This document shows positions 33,324 through 42,213 of a stretch of 50,379 nt of DNA, piece by piece. This DNA comes from an uncultured Alphaproteobacteria bacterium. GTDB lineage: Bacteria; Pseudomonadota; Alphaproteobacteria; CAAGCB01; CAG-977. The stretch lies in the NCBI GenBank assembly GCA_944390195.1, contig CALXOZ010000015.1:1-50379 (forward strand), given 5' to 3'. Every line of letters starts with the position of its first letter. Within the stretch, counting starts at the first letter, position 1. A model generated the notes under the pieces. The model searched no databases. It was given only the letters and a program-made list of their open reading frames with translations, and had not been told where the DNA came from. A program made the position numbers and the translations under genes.

Positions 33324-34987
33324 TGACAGAGCAAGATGTTTTAGAAAAACAGGGAACCGACAGCGCGAAACAAGCGCGCGCTGTCGGTTTGTTCCTTTTA
33401 AAGCGTTATGATGATGCGATAAGTGCCTATGATGAATTATTAAAGCAAGATCCGGAAAACATGGTTTTTTGGACGAACAGAATGTTGTGTTCCGCTCAAA
33501 CGGATTTTCCCGATACCCTTTTTATCAATGTTATGCTGAGCAATGAACAGTTTTTACCAGCCCAAGGAGATTTACTTTTAGCGGAAACTTTTTTCCAAAT
33601 GCAAGGAAATGATGAGGCATTACTTTTTGTCAATCGGGTTTTGGAAAAAGATCCGGATAACATAGATGCGTGCGTGCTGAAAGCCAAAATTCTGGACAAG
33701 ATTGATGCGTCAAATGAATTGTTTGCTTTCATGAAATCTATTTATCCGCGTTTGATGAAAGATGAACGTGTTTTATGCTTGATGGCATTTTTCGCCGTTA
33801 CGTTTTGGAATACCCGTCAGGCGGATTATCTTTTGAAAAAAGCATTGAAAATCAATCGAAACGCCGTTTTACAAAATGATTTCTTTTATACTTGTCTGGC
33901 TGCGACCGACAAAGAGGATGATGTCGTTGTTTGTGCGGCGGAGGCTTTGAATGATCGCAAAGATAATCCTGTCATATGGATGGCTTTGGCGAACGCTTAC
34001 GTCGTTTTAGAGCAATATGATATGGCAAACGATGCTTTTGATATGTTATCCCGTTTGTCTGCTTTGTCGGACGATATGAAAATGGAATGGGCGAATGTGT
34101 TAAGCAAGCAAAAGGAATTCGACCGTGCATTCGATTTGTTAAGTCAGATGAAAGCTACTTCGGATAGTTTGTTTTTGCCGATCCGTTCCAACTTGTTGGC
34201 AATGTATGAAGCGGGGTTGTGGGACAAAGCCAAAGAAAAAGCGTTTTTCTGGCGTTCTGAAAATCCGGATAATCCGGATATTGGTTATACTGTAGCGGCG
34301 ATCCTAAAAGAAAGCTGGATGCAACCCGCGCCTCGATCTTTTGTAAAGCTGATTTGTGATGTTGACACTTTTGATATGGCAGAGCGCTCTTTTAAAGAGA
34401 ACTGTTATTTTGGAACATCCCTTTTGGATGAAACGTTGCAAGTTCTCAAATTGCCGGTTGCACGCTCTTTACATGTGTTGGACGCCGGATGCGGAGCCGG
34501 TGCCGCATCAAAGATCCTGAGAGATTTCACACGTCCCGATGGTGTTTTGGATGGGGTCGATATTTCGAGAGCGGCTTTGGAACTATCCGATAATCTAGGG
34601 GGATATGACAGGCTGGAGGAGGCTGATCTGTTGGATTTCTTCCGTTCTTGCACGGAAAAGTACGATTTGATCGTTTGCTTGGATTCACTTTATTATTTCC
34701 CTGACCTGACAAATGTCTTCGAGGCTGCTAAAAAAGCTTTAAAACCCAACGGCTTTTTAGTTTTTACAGTCTTAGCTGAAAAAACAGACAAAGTGTATTC
34801 TTTAACGGTTGATGGAAAGTTTAAACATAACTCCCTGTATGTTTCCAATTGTCTGAAAAAAGCGGCTTTGTCTCAAAAATATCAAACTGAGGGCATCTTA
34901 TATAAAGATACGGACGATAAAAAAGACAGGGAAGATATTAATTGTTATATTTTTGCCGCCCGGAAAGAAAATAATGTCAATCAGTGA
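33323..34987 (+). CDS. TPR-repeat SAM-dependent methyltransferase, copy 1
   Basis: The 554-residue protein has TPR-like helical repeats through about residue 330, then a class I SAM-methyltransferase domain with VLDAGCGAGAASKIL (about 385-398), DGVDISRAALEL and a catalytic-region YDLIVCLDSLYYF. It has no signal peptide. The target is unknown; the TPR part suggests a protein or complex as docking partner. ATG 33323 overlaps the oadB stop, so translation is coupled to the sodium-pump genes. Copy 2 starts before this gene ends. The C-terminal methyltransferase domains of the two proteins are clearly paralogous. Confidence 0.85.
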   Translation: MTEQDVLEKQGTDSAKQARAVGLFLLKRYDDAISAYDELLKQDPENMVFWTNRMLCSAQTDFPDTLFINVMLSNEQFLPAQGDLLLAETFFQMQGNDEALLFVNRVLEKDPDNIDACVLKAKILDKIDASNELFAFMKSIYPRLMKDERVLCLMAFFAVTFWNTRQADYLLKKALKINRNAVLQNDFFYTCLAATDKEDDVVVCAAEALNDRKDNPVIWMALANAYVVLEQYDMANDAFDMLSRLSALSDDMKMEWANVLSKQKEFDRAFDLLSQMKATSDSLFLPIRSNLLAMYEAGLWDKAKEKAFFWRSENPDNPDIGYTVAAILKESWMQPAPRSFVKLICDVDTFDMAERSFKENCYFGTSLLDETLQVLKLPVARSLHVLDAGCGAGAASKILRDFTRPDGVLDGVDISRAALELSDNLGGYDRLEEADLLDFFRSCTEKYDLIVCLDSLYYFPDLTNVFEAAKKALKPNGFLVFTVLAEKTDKVYSLTVDGKFKHNSLYVSNCLKKAALSQKYQTEGILYKDTDDKKDREDINCYIFAARKENNVNQ

Positions 34988-36374
34988 AACAGTAACACTT
35001 ATTAATAGTAAAAATGATCGGGAAGAATATGATTCCGCTTTAAAAACGGCTTTGGAAGCTTTAAAGAAACAAAAAGGGAATTATTCTTTATGGATTGCCG
35101 CCGGAAATGCTTACTATGGTCTGAAAGACTTTGAACATGCAGAGCAGGCTTATAAACAAGCTTCAGTTCTAAATCAAAAAGATGTTGTTTCCTTGTCGAA
35201 CTTGGCCGGTGTTTATTTTGAAACAAAACACTATGAACAAGGATTGAATGTTTGCCAGCAAGCTTTACAGCGTGATTCCGATTATACCAATATTTATATT
35301 CATCAGGGCAATATGTTGTCTTGCCTTAACCGGTATGACGAAGCCATTTCAGCATATCAAAAAGCTTTGGAAAAAGTGCCGGATGACCCTTTGGTTTTGT
35401 ATAATATGGCTTATGCTTGCTCAATGACGCCGCAAACGAAAAAAACAAAAAGTTATTATGAACGTTTGTTGTCTCAATGTCCTGATGATCCAGAATATTT
35501 ATTCGCATATGCCTCTTTTTTAGAAAAGACGGAACAGTTAGATGAAGCTGCGCAAACTTACCTTGCGTTGTTAGCTGTTAAAGAAGAACCGTCAACCCAT
35601 ATTATGTTAAGCGGATGTCTGTATAATATGTTGTTATTGCATCAGAATGAACGCGTATATCAATTGACAGATCAATGGCTTGAACGGTTTCCGGATAATC
35701 CGGTGGCCTGTCATATGCTGAAAACTTTGAAAGGAAATGAAGTTAAAAGAGCTTCCGCTGATTATGTTAAAGAATTGTTTGACGCTTTTGCGGAATCTTT
35801 TGACTCAGTTCTTGAAGGGTTGTCTTATCAAGCTCCTTATTTGGTTGCACAGGCTGTTGAAAATATTGCTTTTGCATCTTTACCCTCTATTTTGGATCTG
35901 GGATGCGGTACTGGATTGTGTGCGCAAGCGCTTAAAGAAAAAAATATTTCTTTTTCAACTATGGTCGGAGTTGATTTATCCCCTCAGATGCTGGAAAAGG
36001 CAGCTGGTCGTAAGCTTTATACTTCTTTGGAAGAAAATGATTTCCTTTCGTTCTTACCGTTGCACTCCGATCAATTCGACCTGATCATTTCAGCGGACGC
36101 TTTCACCTATCTGGGGGATTTGTCCGAGTTGTTCAAAGGAATGCAAAACGCTTTGAAAAAGAAAGGAAAGGCGGTCTTTACAGTCAGTCTGAATCAAGAT
36201 GATCCGGATCATTATGCCTTGGAACCTTCGGGACGCTTCATGCATGGGGAAAAATATATCAAAAATGAATTGAAAAATAATTCCTTGCATCTTGAAAGCG
36301 TTTCTTTCGTTGAATTGCGTCAGGAATTGGGAAATCCGGTATATGGACTGTTAGCCATATGTGAAAAAATATAA
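34974..36374 (+). CDS. TPR-repeat SAM-dependent methyltransferase, copy 2
   Basis: The 466-residue protein has five or so canonical TPRs (from about 15 to 230; for example NYSLWIAAGNAYYGLKDFEHA). A SAM-methyltransferase domain follows, with ILDLGCGTGLCAQAL at about 305, VGVDLSPQML and FDLIISADAFTYLGDL. It is shorter than copy 1 but has the same order. ATG 34974 follows GGAAAG and overlaps copy 1 by 14 bp. A hairpin terminator follows at 36411. Both substrates are unknown. Homologues of this build occur in several proteobacteria as generic TPR-methyltransferases, with no assigned target that I can name. Confidence 0.85.
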   Translation: MSISETVTLINSKNDREEYDSALKTALEALKKQKGNYSLWIAAGNAYYGLKDFEHAEQAYKQASVLNQKDVVSLSNLAGVYFETKHYEQGLNVCQQALQRDSDYTNIYIHQGNMLSCLNRYDEAISAYQKALEKVPDDPLVLYNMAYACSMTPQTKKTKSYYERLLSQCPDDPEYLFAYASFLEKTEQLDEAAQTYLALLAVKEEPSTHIMLSGCLYNMLLLHQNERVYQLTDQWLERFPDNPVACHMLKTLKGNEVKRASADYVKELFDAFAESFDSVLEGLSYQAPYLVAQAVENIAFASLPSILDLGCGTGLCAQALKEKNISFSTMVGVDLSPQMLEKAAGRKLYTSLEENDFLSFLPLHSDQFDLIISADAFTYLGDLSELFKGMQNALKKKGKAVFTVSLNQDDPDHYALEPSGRFMHGEKYIKNELKNNSLHLESVSFVELRQELGNPVYGLLAICEKI

Positions 36375-36410
36375 AAACTTGATATTTGATTTATTTCTTT
36401 TTAATAATTG

Positions 36411-36437
36411 CTCCCGTAACGATTCAGGGAGTTTTTA
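36411..36437 (+). terminator. Terminator of the oad-methyltransferase operon
   Basis: CTCCC (36411-36415) pairs with GGGAG (36427-36431) and is followed by TTTTT. It is short but lies 37 bp after the last stop and before nhaA. Confidence 0.6.
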
Positions 36438-36458
36438 ATAATTGGAAAGAAATAGCTT

Positions 36459-37718
36459 ATGATTGAAGAGTGTGTGGAAAATACGAAAATCAAATTATTT
36501 TCTAAGGAATGGTTTGAAAAACTGCTTAATAATGAAGCAACAAGCGGCTTGATTATGATTTTTGCAATGCTCGTGTCTATTATTTGTGCAAATACGGCGG
36601 CACGAGAACCGGTTCATAATTTTTTACAAACGACAATCACTGTCGGAATCGGGAATCAAATGTTTCCGAAATCCATTGAATGGTGGGTTAATGACATTTT
36701 GATGGTTTTTTTCTTTTTACAAGTCGGCTTGGAATTAAAGCGTGAAATGAAAGAAGGATTTTTATCTGACATACGACAGGTTTTTGTGCCGTGTGTCGCC
36801 GCTTTCGGAGGCATTTGCTGTCCGGCGATCATTTACGCATTAATTAATCATTCATCTCCACAATATATGCATGGTTGGGCAATCCCGACAGCGACTGACA
36901 TAGCTTTTGCTGTTTGTGTTTTGATGTTAGTCGGAAAACGCATATCCCAAGCTGCAAAGATTTTTTTATTGGCTATTGCCATTTTCGATGATTTGGGAGC
37001 GATTATCATTATCGCCTTATTTTATAATCAAGGGGTTCAGTTATCCTTGCTGGGATATGCTTGTGTTGCCGGAGGCGCCTTATACCTTCTTAACAAAATG
37101 CAAGTAACGCATTTTCTTCCCTATTTGCTGCTTGGAATTATTTTATGGATGTGTTTTTTTAACGGTGGGATCCACACGACGATGGCGGGAGTTGTTGTCG
37201 CCATGGCTTATCCAATGCATGTCGATAATGAAAAAGAATCTCCTTTGATCAGGTTGATGAAGATTTTAAAACCGTGGATTGATTTCTTCGTTTTACCTGT
37301 GTTTGCTTTTGCCAGTGCGGGCTTGTATTTAAGGGGCGTAACATGGGATATGTTTACTCATGAAGTAACATTAGGAATTGTTTTCGGTCTTTTCTTTGGA
37401 AAACAAATTGGCATTTTCTGTGTTACTTGGGTGTTGGTTAAACTGAAAATTGCCGATTTCCCTAAAACTGTAACAATGTTGGACTTGTATGGAGTGGCTG
37501 TTGTCGCGGGTATAGGATTTACAATGGCTTTGTTTGTTGGCAAATTGGCTTTGTCCGGAGAAGTGATGCAACAAGAAATACGGTTGGGCGTGATTAGCGG
37601 ATCTTTTCTTTCCGCTTTATGGGGAGCGATTGTTTTTCATTACGGGCGTCGATTGAAAATATGGTTTGCGCGCAATATGACGAAATATAAAAAAAATTTA
37701 TTGACCAAGCGGAAATAA
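36459..37718 (+). CDS. nhaA: Na+/H+ antiporter NhaA
   Basis: NhaA exchanges cytosolic Na+ for external H+. The 419-residue membrane protein has the substrate-site pair Asp177-Asp178 in AIFDDLGAII and Asp147 in TATDIAFAV, GLELKREM, GGIHTTMAGV and GIGFTMALFVG, all standard. It has an ordinary length with a short Lys-rich tail. It forms a single-gene unit between two terminators and would balance the Na+ cycling implied by oadGAB. Confidence 0.96.
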   Translation: MIEECVENTKIKLFSKEWFEKLLNNEATSGLIMIFAMLVSIICANTAAREPVHNFLQTTITVGIGNQMFPKSIEWWVNDILMVFFFLQVGLELKREMKEGFLSDIRQVFVPCVAAFGGICCPAIIYALINHSSPQYMHGWAIPTATDIAFAVCVLMLVGKRISQAAKIFLLAIAIFDDLGAIIIIALFYNQGVQLSLLGYACVAGGALYLLNKMQVTHFLPYLLLGIILWMCFFNGGIHTTMAGVVVAMAYPMHVDNEKESPLIRLMKILKPWIDFFVLPVFAFASAGLYLRGVTWDMFTHEVTLGIVFGLFFGKQIGIFCVTWVLVKLKIADFPKTVTMLDLYGVAVVAGIGFTMALFVGKLALSGEVMQQEIRLGVISGSFLSALWGAIVFHYGRRLKIWFARNMTKYKKNLLTKRK

Positions 37719-37737
37719 AGTGCTTTAGCGTTTTTGA

Positions 37738-37776
37738 AAAAGCTGTTTGTATAAATTAATCATACAAACAGCTTTT
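37738..37776. terminator. Bidirectional terminator between nhaA and the minus-strand operon
   Basis: A perfect 15-bp stem, AAAAGCTGTTTGTAT (37738-37752) with its complement at 37762-37776, has a nine-base loop. A-run and T-run ends serve both strands. It ends four bases before the stop of the convergent gene. Confidence 0.9.
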
Positions 37777-37780
37777 CTTA

Positions 37781-39373
37781 TTACGGTAATTGACCTTGTA
37801 AATCAAATATGCCGATTTTAATTTGAGGGGTCGCTTGTTTTAAAAAGACGGGTTCAAAACACAACCAATCACTATTTCCTTTATTACTGCCACCATAACG
37901 GTTTTGAACAGGTTCCCTTACAGCATAACAACCATTTTCCGCTTTTGGGTTGACAGCAATATAATAACGGACGCCATAATGTTTAAAAACTTCTTTCAAA
38001 GGGGCTTGTCTTTCCAAAAAAGTTAACATTTTCATGTTTTGAGCCAAACCATCTAAACGCGTAAAGTCCCGTTTGGTTATAAAAGAAGTGATTCCTGCTC
38101 CTGTTCCCATTGCATAAAGTCCGTTATTGTGTTGGCTGAATTCGGCAACGGTTTTTGTAATCGGGACATAAAAAGCGGAACGGGGACGTATGGCAAGAAA
38201 GAAAGTAATCAAGCAAAAACAAATGCCTAAAATCAGCCAAACAGTCAAAGCCTGTTTTTGTTCTTGTTTTCTTTCCTTCAGTTGTTCATCAATTCTGCAT
38301 ACGGCGAACAATAATGCGACAGGGCTTCCGATGGCAAGAGGGTATAATGCATATTCAGGCAAGGCAATGAATGTGATTACGCTGATAACCATTAAATAAA
38401 GAATGGGGTACCAGATTAAGGAATAAAAGACCGTATCGGAAGGCATTCTTTTTTCCTGTCCCCAAGGAAAGGAAACATAGGCGGTCAATCCTAACAGCAA
38501 AACGGGGAATGTTAATAAGGCGATGGCTGTTGGAATTTGACGGATATATCTTATAGGTTCGATAATTAACAGTAAAGCGATGCGCCAAGGGGCATGATCT
38601 TGGGTTTGCGTCCAACTAACCAGTCCCGTGGGCAAAGGTGTTTTAAAGATTGTTTGATTGACATCAGCCCACACCATCAAAGGGATCAAGCCTATTCCCA
38701 AGCCTAGGAAGATTTTAAGCAATTCTTTTGTCGTTACAGGACTGAGCCCGTTGAATTGAAAATAAAAGACAAGCGAGACCATTAAAAAGAAAGCGGCGGA
38801 ATCGAAACGTGTAAAAGCACATAAAACAATGCTTAATCCGTAAACGGCTGCCGTTGAAATTTTAGGATGTCGTAACGTTTTTAACAAGCAAAGGGCATTG
38901 AGGAACAAGCATGGAATGGCCAAAGCCGTTTCAGATCCGTTTAGGGCTATGTAAGTGAAAAGGGCGGCGAGGAAGGCTGATGCCAGAAAACGGATTTCAG
39001 GTTTTGGTTTAAATCCTAAGGCGAAAATCAATCGGTTGAATAAAAGCAGAGAGGCACCGAGTGAGATACCCAATATGGCGCGCGTCAGTATGAAGAATGT
39101 TGTGGAATGAATATCAACGACATAGGACAAACCGGTTAGGATTATTCCCCAGACAGGTGAAAAATCGTTGGTTAATGTACTGTTATCAAAGGTAGGAAAA
39201 CCGGATTTTTTTAAATTTTCGACAATTTTTAAAGTATTGAAGAAGTGTTCTTGAAACCAAAACGGGGCGGGGACACTTGTTTTTATTAATGGAAAGAAAA
39301 TAAAAATAAGAATTAACCCCGCGAAACAGAAATAACCCGTTTTTGTAGAAGTAAGTATTTTATGGTTCATCAT
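37781..39373 (-). CDS. Polytopic membrane protein, GT-C-like
   Basis: The 530-residue protein has about ten membrane helices and a soluble C-terminal part (about 420-530). An early loop with FPTFDNSTLTNDFSPVWG and the later ALNGSETALAIPCLFLN resemble GT-C glycosyltransferases such as ArnT- and GT87-type proteins, where a Gly-x-Glu-Thr follows the second or third helix. The donor and acceptor are not visible. The open frame extends six codons further into nfeD. I use ATG 39373, but the adjacent ATG 39370 is as likely. It overlaps the NfeD gene by 14 bp, so it belongs to that operon. Confidence 0.65.
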   Translation of the reverse strand: MMNHKILTSTKTGYFCFAGLILIFIFFPLIKTSVPAPFWFQEHFFNTLKIVENLKKSGFPTFDNSTLTNDFSPVWGIILTGLSYVVDIHSTTFFILTRAILGISLGASLLLFNRLIFALGFKPKPEIRFLASAFLAALFTYIALNGSETALAIPCLFLNALCLLKTLRHPKISTAAVYGLSIVLCAFTRFDSAAFFLMVSLVFYFQFNGLSPVTTKELLKIFLGLGIGLIPLMVWADVNQTIFKTPLPTGLVSWTQTQDHAPWRIALLLIIEPIRYIRQIPTAIALLTFPVLLLGLTAYVSFPWGQEKRMPSDTVFYSLIWYPILYLMVISVITFIALPEYALYPLAIGSPVALLFAVCRIDEQLKERKQEQKQALTVWLILGICFCLITFFLAIRPRSAFYVPITKTVAEFSQHNNGLYAMGTGAGITSFITKRDFTRLDGLAQNMKMLTFLERQAPLKEVFKHYGVRYYIAVNPKAENGCYAVREPVQNRYGGSNKGNSDWLCFEPVFLKQATPQIKIGIFDLQGQLP

Positions 39374-39806
39374 CAATCGGTGTGACCTCAAGAATTGTCC
39401 CGTTTACTCCGATGACTTTTACGGATTTATTGACAGGGATGTTTGTTTTTGCGCTTGCTTGCCACAAGGTGTCCCCGACAGAAATTTTTCCGCGTCCGTC
39501 AATGATAGCTTCATAGACAGGATAAATCTGTCCGATATACTGAGCGGCTCGGTTGTTCAGACCTGTATCGGGAATATCTTGCTGTTTTCCGATGACTTTT
39601 CGTCCGATCAAGACGGAAATGATGCTTAAGACGGCAAACACGACTCCTAAAAGAGTGGTTGATGCCGCCGGGAAGACGGCGGCAACACACCCTGTAATGA
39701 AAGCGCCGATGCCGATCCACAGGAAAAAAATACCTGGTGTGATGATTTCAAGTACCATCAGTACCATTCCGAATGAAAGCCACCACCAATAATCTGCTAT
39801 GGGCAT
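39360..39806 (-). CDS. NfeD-family membrane protein
   Basis: The 148-residue protein is the short NfeD type, with three or four membrane helices (about 5-65) around EIITPGIFFLWIGIGAF and a C-terminal OB-fold (about 88-145) with IDGRGKISVGDTLWQA. NfeD proteins work with SPFH/stomatin proteins in membrane-microdomain or proteolytic quality control. That partner lies 19 bp upstream here, the usual arrangement. Confidence 0.9.
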   Translation of the reverse strand: MPIADYWWWLSFGMVLMVLEIITPGIFFLWIGIGAFITGCVAAVFPAASTTLLGVVFAVLSIISVLIGRKVIGKQQDIPDTGLNNRAAQYIGQIYPVYEAIIDGRGKISVGDTLWQASAKTNIPVNKSVKVIGVNGTILEVTPIDDEP

Positions 39807-39825
39807 CTATGACCTCCGTTAAATG

Positions 39826-40767
39826 TTACCAGATGTTTTTAGGAGACTGCGTTGAATTATCTTCCTTTTTCAGACTTTCTTTGGCGATTTCGGCGATACC
39901 GGCAATTGATCCCAAGATATTTGTCGCTTCGATCGGCAAGAGAACGATTTTGGAATTATCCGCACTTCCGATTTCCTTTAAAGCGTCCAGATATTTTTGT
40001 CCCAAAAAGTAGTTAATGGCATTGATATTGCCTTTACCGATGGCTTCGGAAACATAGGCTGTCGCTTTAGCTTCAGCTTCGGCTTGACGTTCTCTGGCTT
40101 CGGCATCGCGATAAGCGGCTTCTTTTCTTCCTTCCGCTTGCAAGACTGCGGATTGTTTTTCACCTTCCGCTTGCAAGATTTGGGCTTGTCTCATGCCTTC
40201 CGCTTCCAGAATTTGAGCGCGTTTATCCCGTTCAGCTTTCATCTGACGTGCCATGGCGTCTACGAGATCGCGAGGCGGAGTGATGTCTTTTATTTCAATA
40301 CGCGTTACTTTTACACCCCAAGGTTCAGTGGCTTTGTCAACGACATCCAATAAGCGATGATTGATGACATCACGTTGGCTTAACAATTCGTCCAGATCCA
40401 TAGAGCCCATGACTGTACGGATATTGGTCATGACAAGGTTCAAAATGGCTATTTGCAACTGACGGACTTCATAGACGGCTTTAGAGGCTTCCAAGACTTG
40501 GAAAAAGACGACACCGTCCACGGTAACCATGGCATTGTCTTTTGTAATGACTTCTTGGGAAGGGACGTCAAGGACTTGTTCCATCATGTTGACTTTTGCA
40601 CCGATTTTGTCGATGAAGGGGATGATCAAGCTCAATCCCGGTTTTAACGTATGTGTATACTTGCCGAAACGTTCAACAGTGTATTCCATTCCTTGAGGAA
40701 CTGTTTTGACACCGGCGAGTATAGTAAAAATCACCAAAACGATTAGAAATATGGCAAACAGACTCAT
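39826..40767 (-). CDS. qmcA: SPFH/stomatin-family protein (QmcA-like, paraslipin)
   Basis: The 313-residue protein has an N-terminal membrane anchor (about 2-20) and an SPFH domain starting [26 protein letters not shown] (split at residue 38 by the tight turn). A long alanine/glutamate-rich coiled coil follows (about 185-250), with [19 protein letters not shown]. It is a membrane scaffold whose oligomers are linked to FtsH-type proteolysis. Length and NfeD partner match QmcA/paraslipin. The coiled-coil segment contains several QAEG-type repeats. Confidence 0.92.
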   Translation of the reverse strand: MSLFAIFLIVLVIFTILAGVKTVPQGMEYTVERFGKYTHTLKPGLSLIIPFIDKIGAKVNMMEQVLDVPSQEVITKDNAMVTVDGVVFFQVLEASKAVYEVRQLQIAILNLVMTNIRTVMGSMDLDELLSQRDVINHRLLDVVDKATEPWGVKVTRIEIKDITPPRDLVDAMARQMKAERDKRAQILEAEGMRQAQILQAEGEKQSAVLQAEGRKEAAYRDAEARERQAEAEAKATAYVSEAIGKGNINAINYFLGQKYLDALKEIGSADNSKIVLLPIEATNILGSIAGIAEIAKESLKKEDNSTQSPKNIW

Positions 40768-40837
40768 GCATATTCTCCTTATTCAATTATAAGTTTTTTA
40801 TCATAACTGAAAAAGCGTTTTTTTTCTATGGTTTTCA

Positions 40838-41173
40838 TTATTTTTTAAAAATTAAGATACCTGCAATGACCAAAAGGATAAAGCCGGCGACATGATTCCA
40901 TTTCAAATTTTCTCCAAGATAATAGATCGAGAATAAAGCGAAAACGCTTAATGTAATGACTTCTTGCAATCCTTTCAGCTGGGCGGCGGAGTAGTATTCG
41001 TGTCCGATTCTGTTTGCGGGAACTTGCAGGCAATATTCAAAAAAAGCGATGCCCCAGCTGGCTAAGATGACAACCCATAAGGCTGTTGATTTGAATTTTA
41101 AATGTCCGTACCATGCAAAAGTCATGAAAACATTTGACAGGATTAATAAAAATACCGGAATGATTGCGTGCAT
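40838..41173 (-). CDS. DMT-superfamily DUF486 protein
   Basis: This 111-residue protein has four membrane helices and the DUF486 signature FMTFAWYGHLKF near residue 20, followed by WGIAFFEYCLQVPANRIG and LKGLQEVITL. It is conserved but uncharacterised, half the size of a normal DMT transporter, so it likely works as a dimer. It diverges from the flagellar operon over 146 bp and is otherwise a single-gene unit. Confidence 0.9.
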   Translation of the reverse strand: MHAIIPVFLLILSNVFMTFAWYGHLKFKSTALWVVILASWGIAFFEYCLQVPANRIGHEYYSAAQLKGLQEVITLSVFALFSIYYLGENLKWNHVAGFILLVIAGILIFKK

Positions 41174-41240
41174 GAAAAAACCTCCTGATAAAAAAGATGA
41201 GAAGGTGTACGCCGAAACGGAAAAAAGGGCAAATGAAAAA

Positions 41241-41256
41241 TGGCATGTTTTTTGCT
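41241..41256 (+). promoter_or_regulatory. Sigma-54 (RpoN) promoter of the flgB operon
   Basis: TGGCAT-N5-TTGCT fits the -24/-12 consensus, with GG at 41242-41243, exactly ten bases, then GC at 41254-41255. Initiation would be near 41267, giving a leader of about 53 nt before flgB. Sigma-54 control of flagellar basal-body genes is established in Caulobacter. I did not find a clear activator-binding site. Confidence 0.75.
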
Positions 41257-41319
41257 TGGAAAAATGAAAAGCAATTATGCTATCTTAATAACTGGCGCTG
41301 TTTTGAAAAAGGATGCAAT

Positions 41320-41766
41320 ATGGATTTACAAAGTTTGACGTTATTCCGGATGAGTGCTGAAAAAATGCGCTGGCTGGCTCAAAGGCAATCCGTCTTAGCC
41401 GACAACATCGCTAATGCCGACACGCCGGATTTTATGCCTTCGGATGTCAAGCCGCTGGATTTCAAAAACGTTTTGTCTCAAGGCGCTCAGGTCTCTTTGG
41501 CGCGTACGGATCCGCGACATCTGGAACATTCGTCGGCTCAAACAAAAGCGCTTCGGACAAACTTGAAACATATTTCCCCCGTTGCCGGAGAAACGTTCCC
41601 CATAGAACAAAAGCGTCGTTCTTTTGAAACGGATATTAATAAAAACGGTGTCGTATTGGAAGAACAAATGGCTTTGATGGATGATACGCGAGGTCAGCAT
41701 GAACGTGTAACGGCCTTATTTAAGAAAAATGTTGCTTTGTTGGAAACGGCTTTAGGGGTAAAGTAG
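41320..41766 (+). CDS. flgB: Flagellar basal-body rod protein FlgB
   Basis: FlgB forms the proximal rod. The 148-residue protein begins with MDLQSLTLFRMSAEKMRWLAQ in two parts, then RQSVLADNIANADTPDF, the conserved N-terminal rod motif. The helical C-terminus carries VVLEEQMALMDDTRGQHERVTALF (two parts), as in FlgB/FlgC. The open frame starts 41 codons earlier, but ATG 41320, with AAAGGA upstream, gives the correct family start; the extra part overlaps the sigma-54 promoter. It is the first gene of the flagellar operon. Confidence 0.94.
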   Translation: MDLQSLTLFRMSAEKMRWLAQRQSVLADNIANADTPDFMPSDVKPLDFKNVLSQGAQVSLARTDPRHLEHSSAQTKALRTNLKHISPVAGETFPIEQKRRSFETDINKNGVVLEEQMALMDDTRGQHERVTALFKKNVALLETALGVK

Positions 41767-41785
41767 GAATGTCGGAGGAATAACG

Positions 41786-42196
41786 ATGGATGATTTGACG
41801 ATCAGTAAAACAATTGCCGCTTCAGCAATGAAAGCCCAAGCGCAGCGTTTGCGTGTGATTTCCGAAAATCTGGCGAATGCGGATTCTCTGGCTAAAACCC
41901 CCGGTGGACAACCCTATCGTCGTAAAACGGTTTCTTTTAAAAACGAGTTGGATCGTCAAAGCGGTGTCGAGTTGGTCAAGGTGGGAAAAGTGTCCCGCGA
42001 TGCAGGGGATTTGGAACGCAAATATGATCCTCATCATGTCGCGGCGGACAAAGACGGGTATGTTCTTTTGCCAAATGTGAATCCATTGATTGAAATCATG
42101 GATATGAAAGAAGCGCAAAGATCGTATGAAGCCAATTTGAACGTCATTTCAATTTCAAAGGATATGATGTCGAAGACATTGGATTTAATCCGTTGA
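41786..42196 (+). CDS. flgC: Flagellar basal-body rod protein FlgC
   Basis: The 136-residue rod protein has the N-terminal SAMKAQAQRLRVISENLANAD, broken here at residue 21, followed by TPGGQPYRRKTVSF and the C-terminal motif EAQRSYEANLNVISISKDM. GGAGGAA precedes the ATG. It lies 19 bp after flgB and is full length. Confidence 0.95.
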   Translation: MDDLTISKTIAASAMKAQAQRLRVISENLANADSLAKTPGGQPYRRKTVSFKNELDRQSGVELVKVGKVSRDAGDLERKYDPHHVAADKDGYVLLPNVNPLIEIMDMKEAQRSYEANLNVISISKDMMSKTLDLIR

Positions 42197-42213
42197 GATA
42201 GGGAAAAAAGGTG

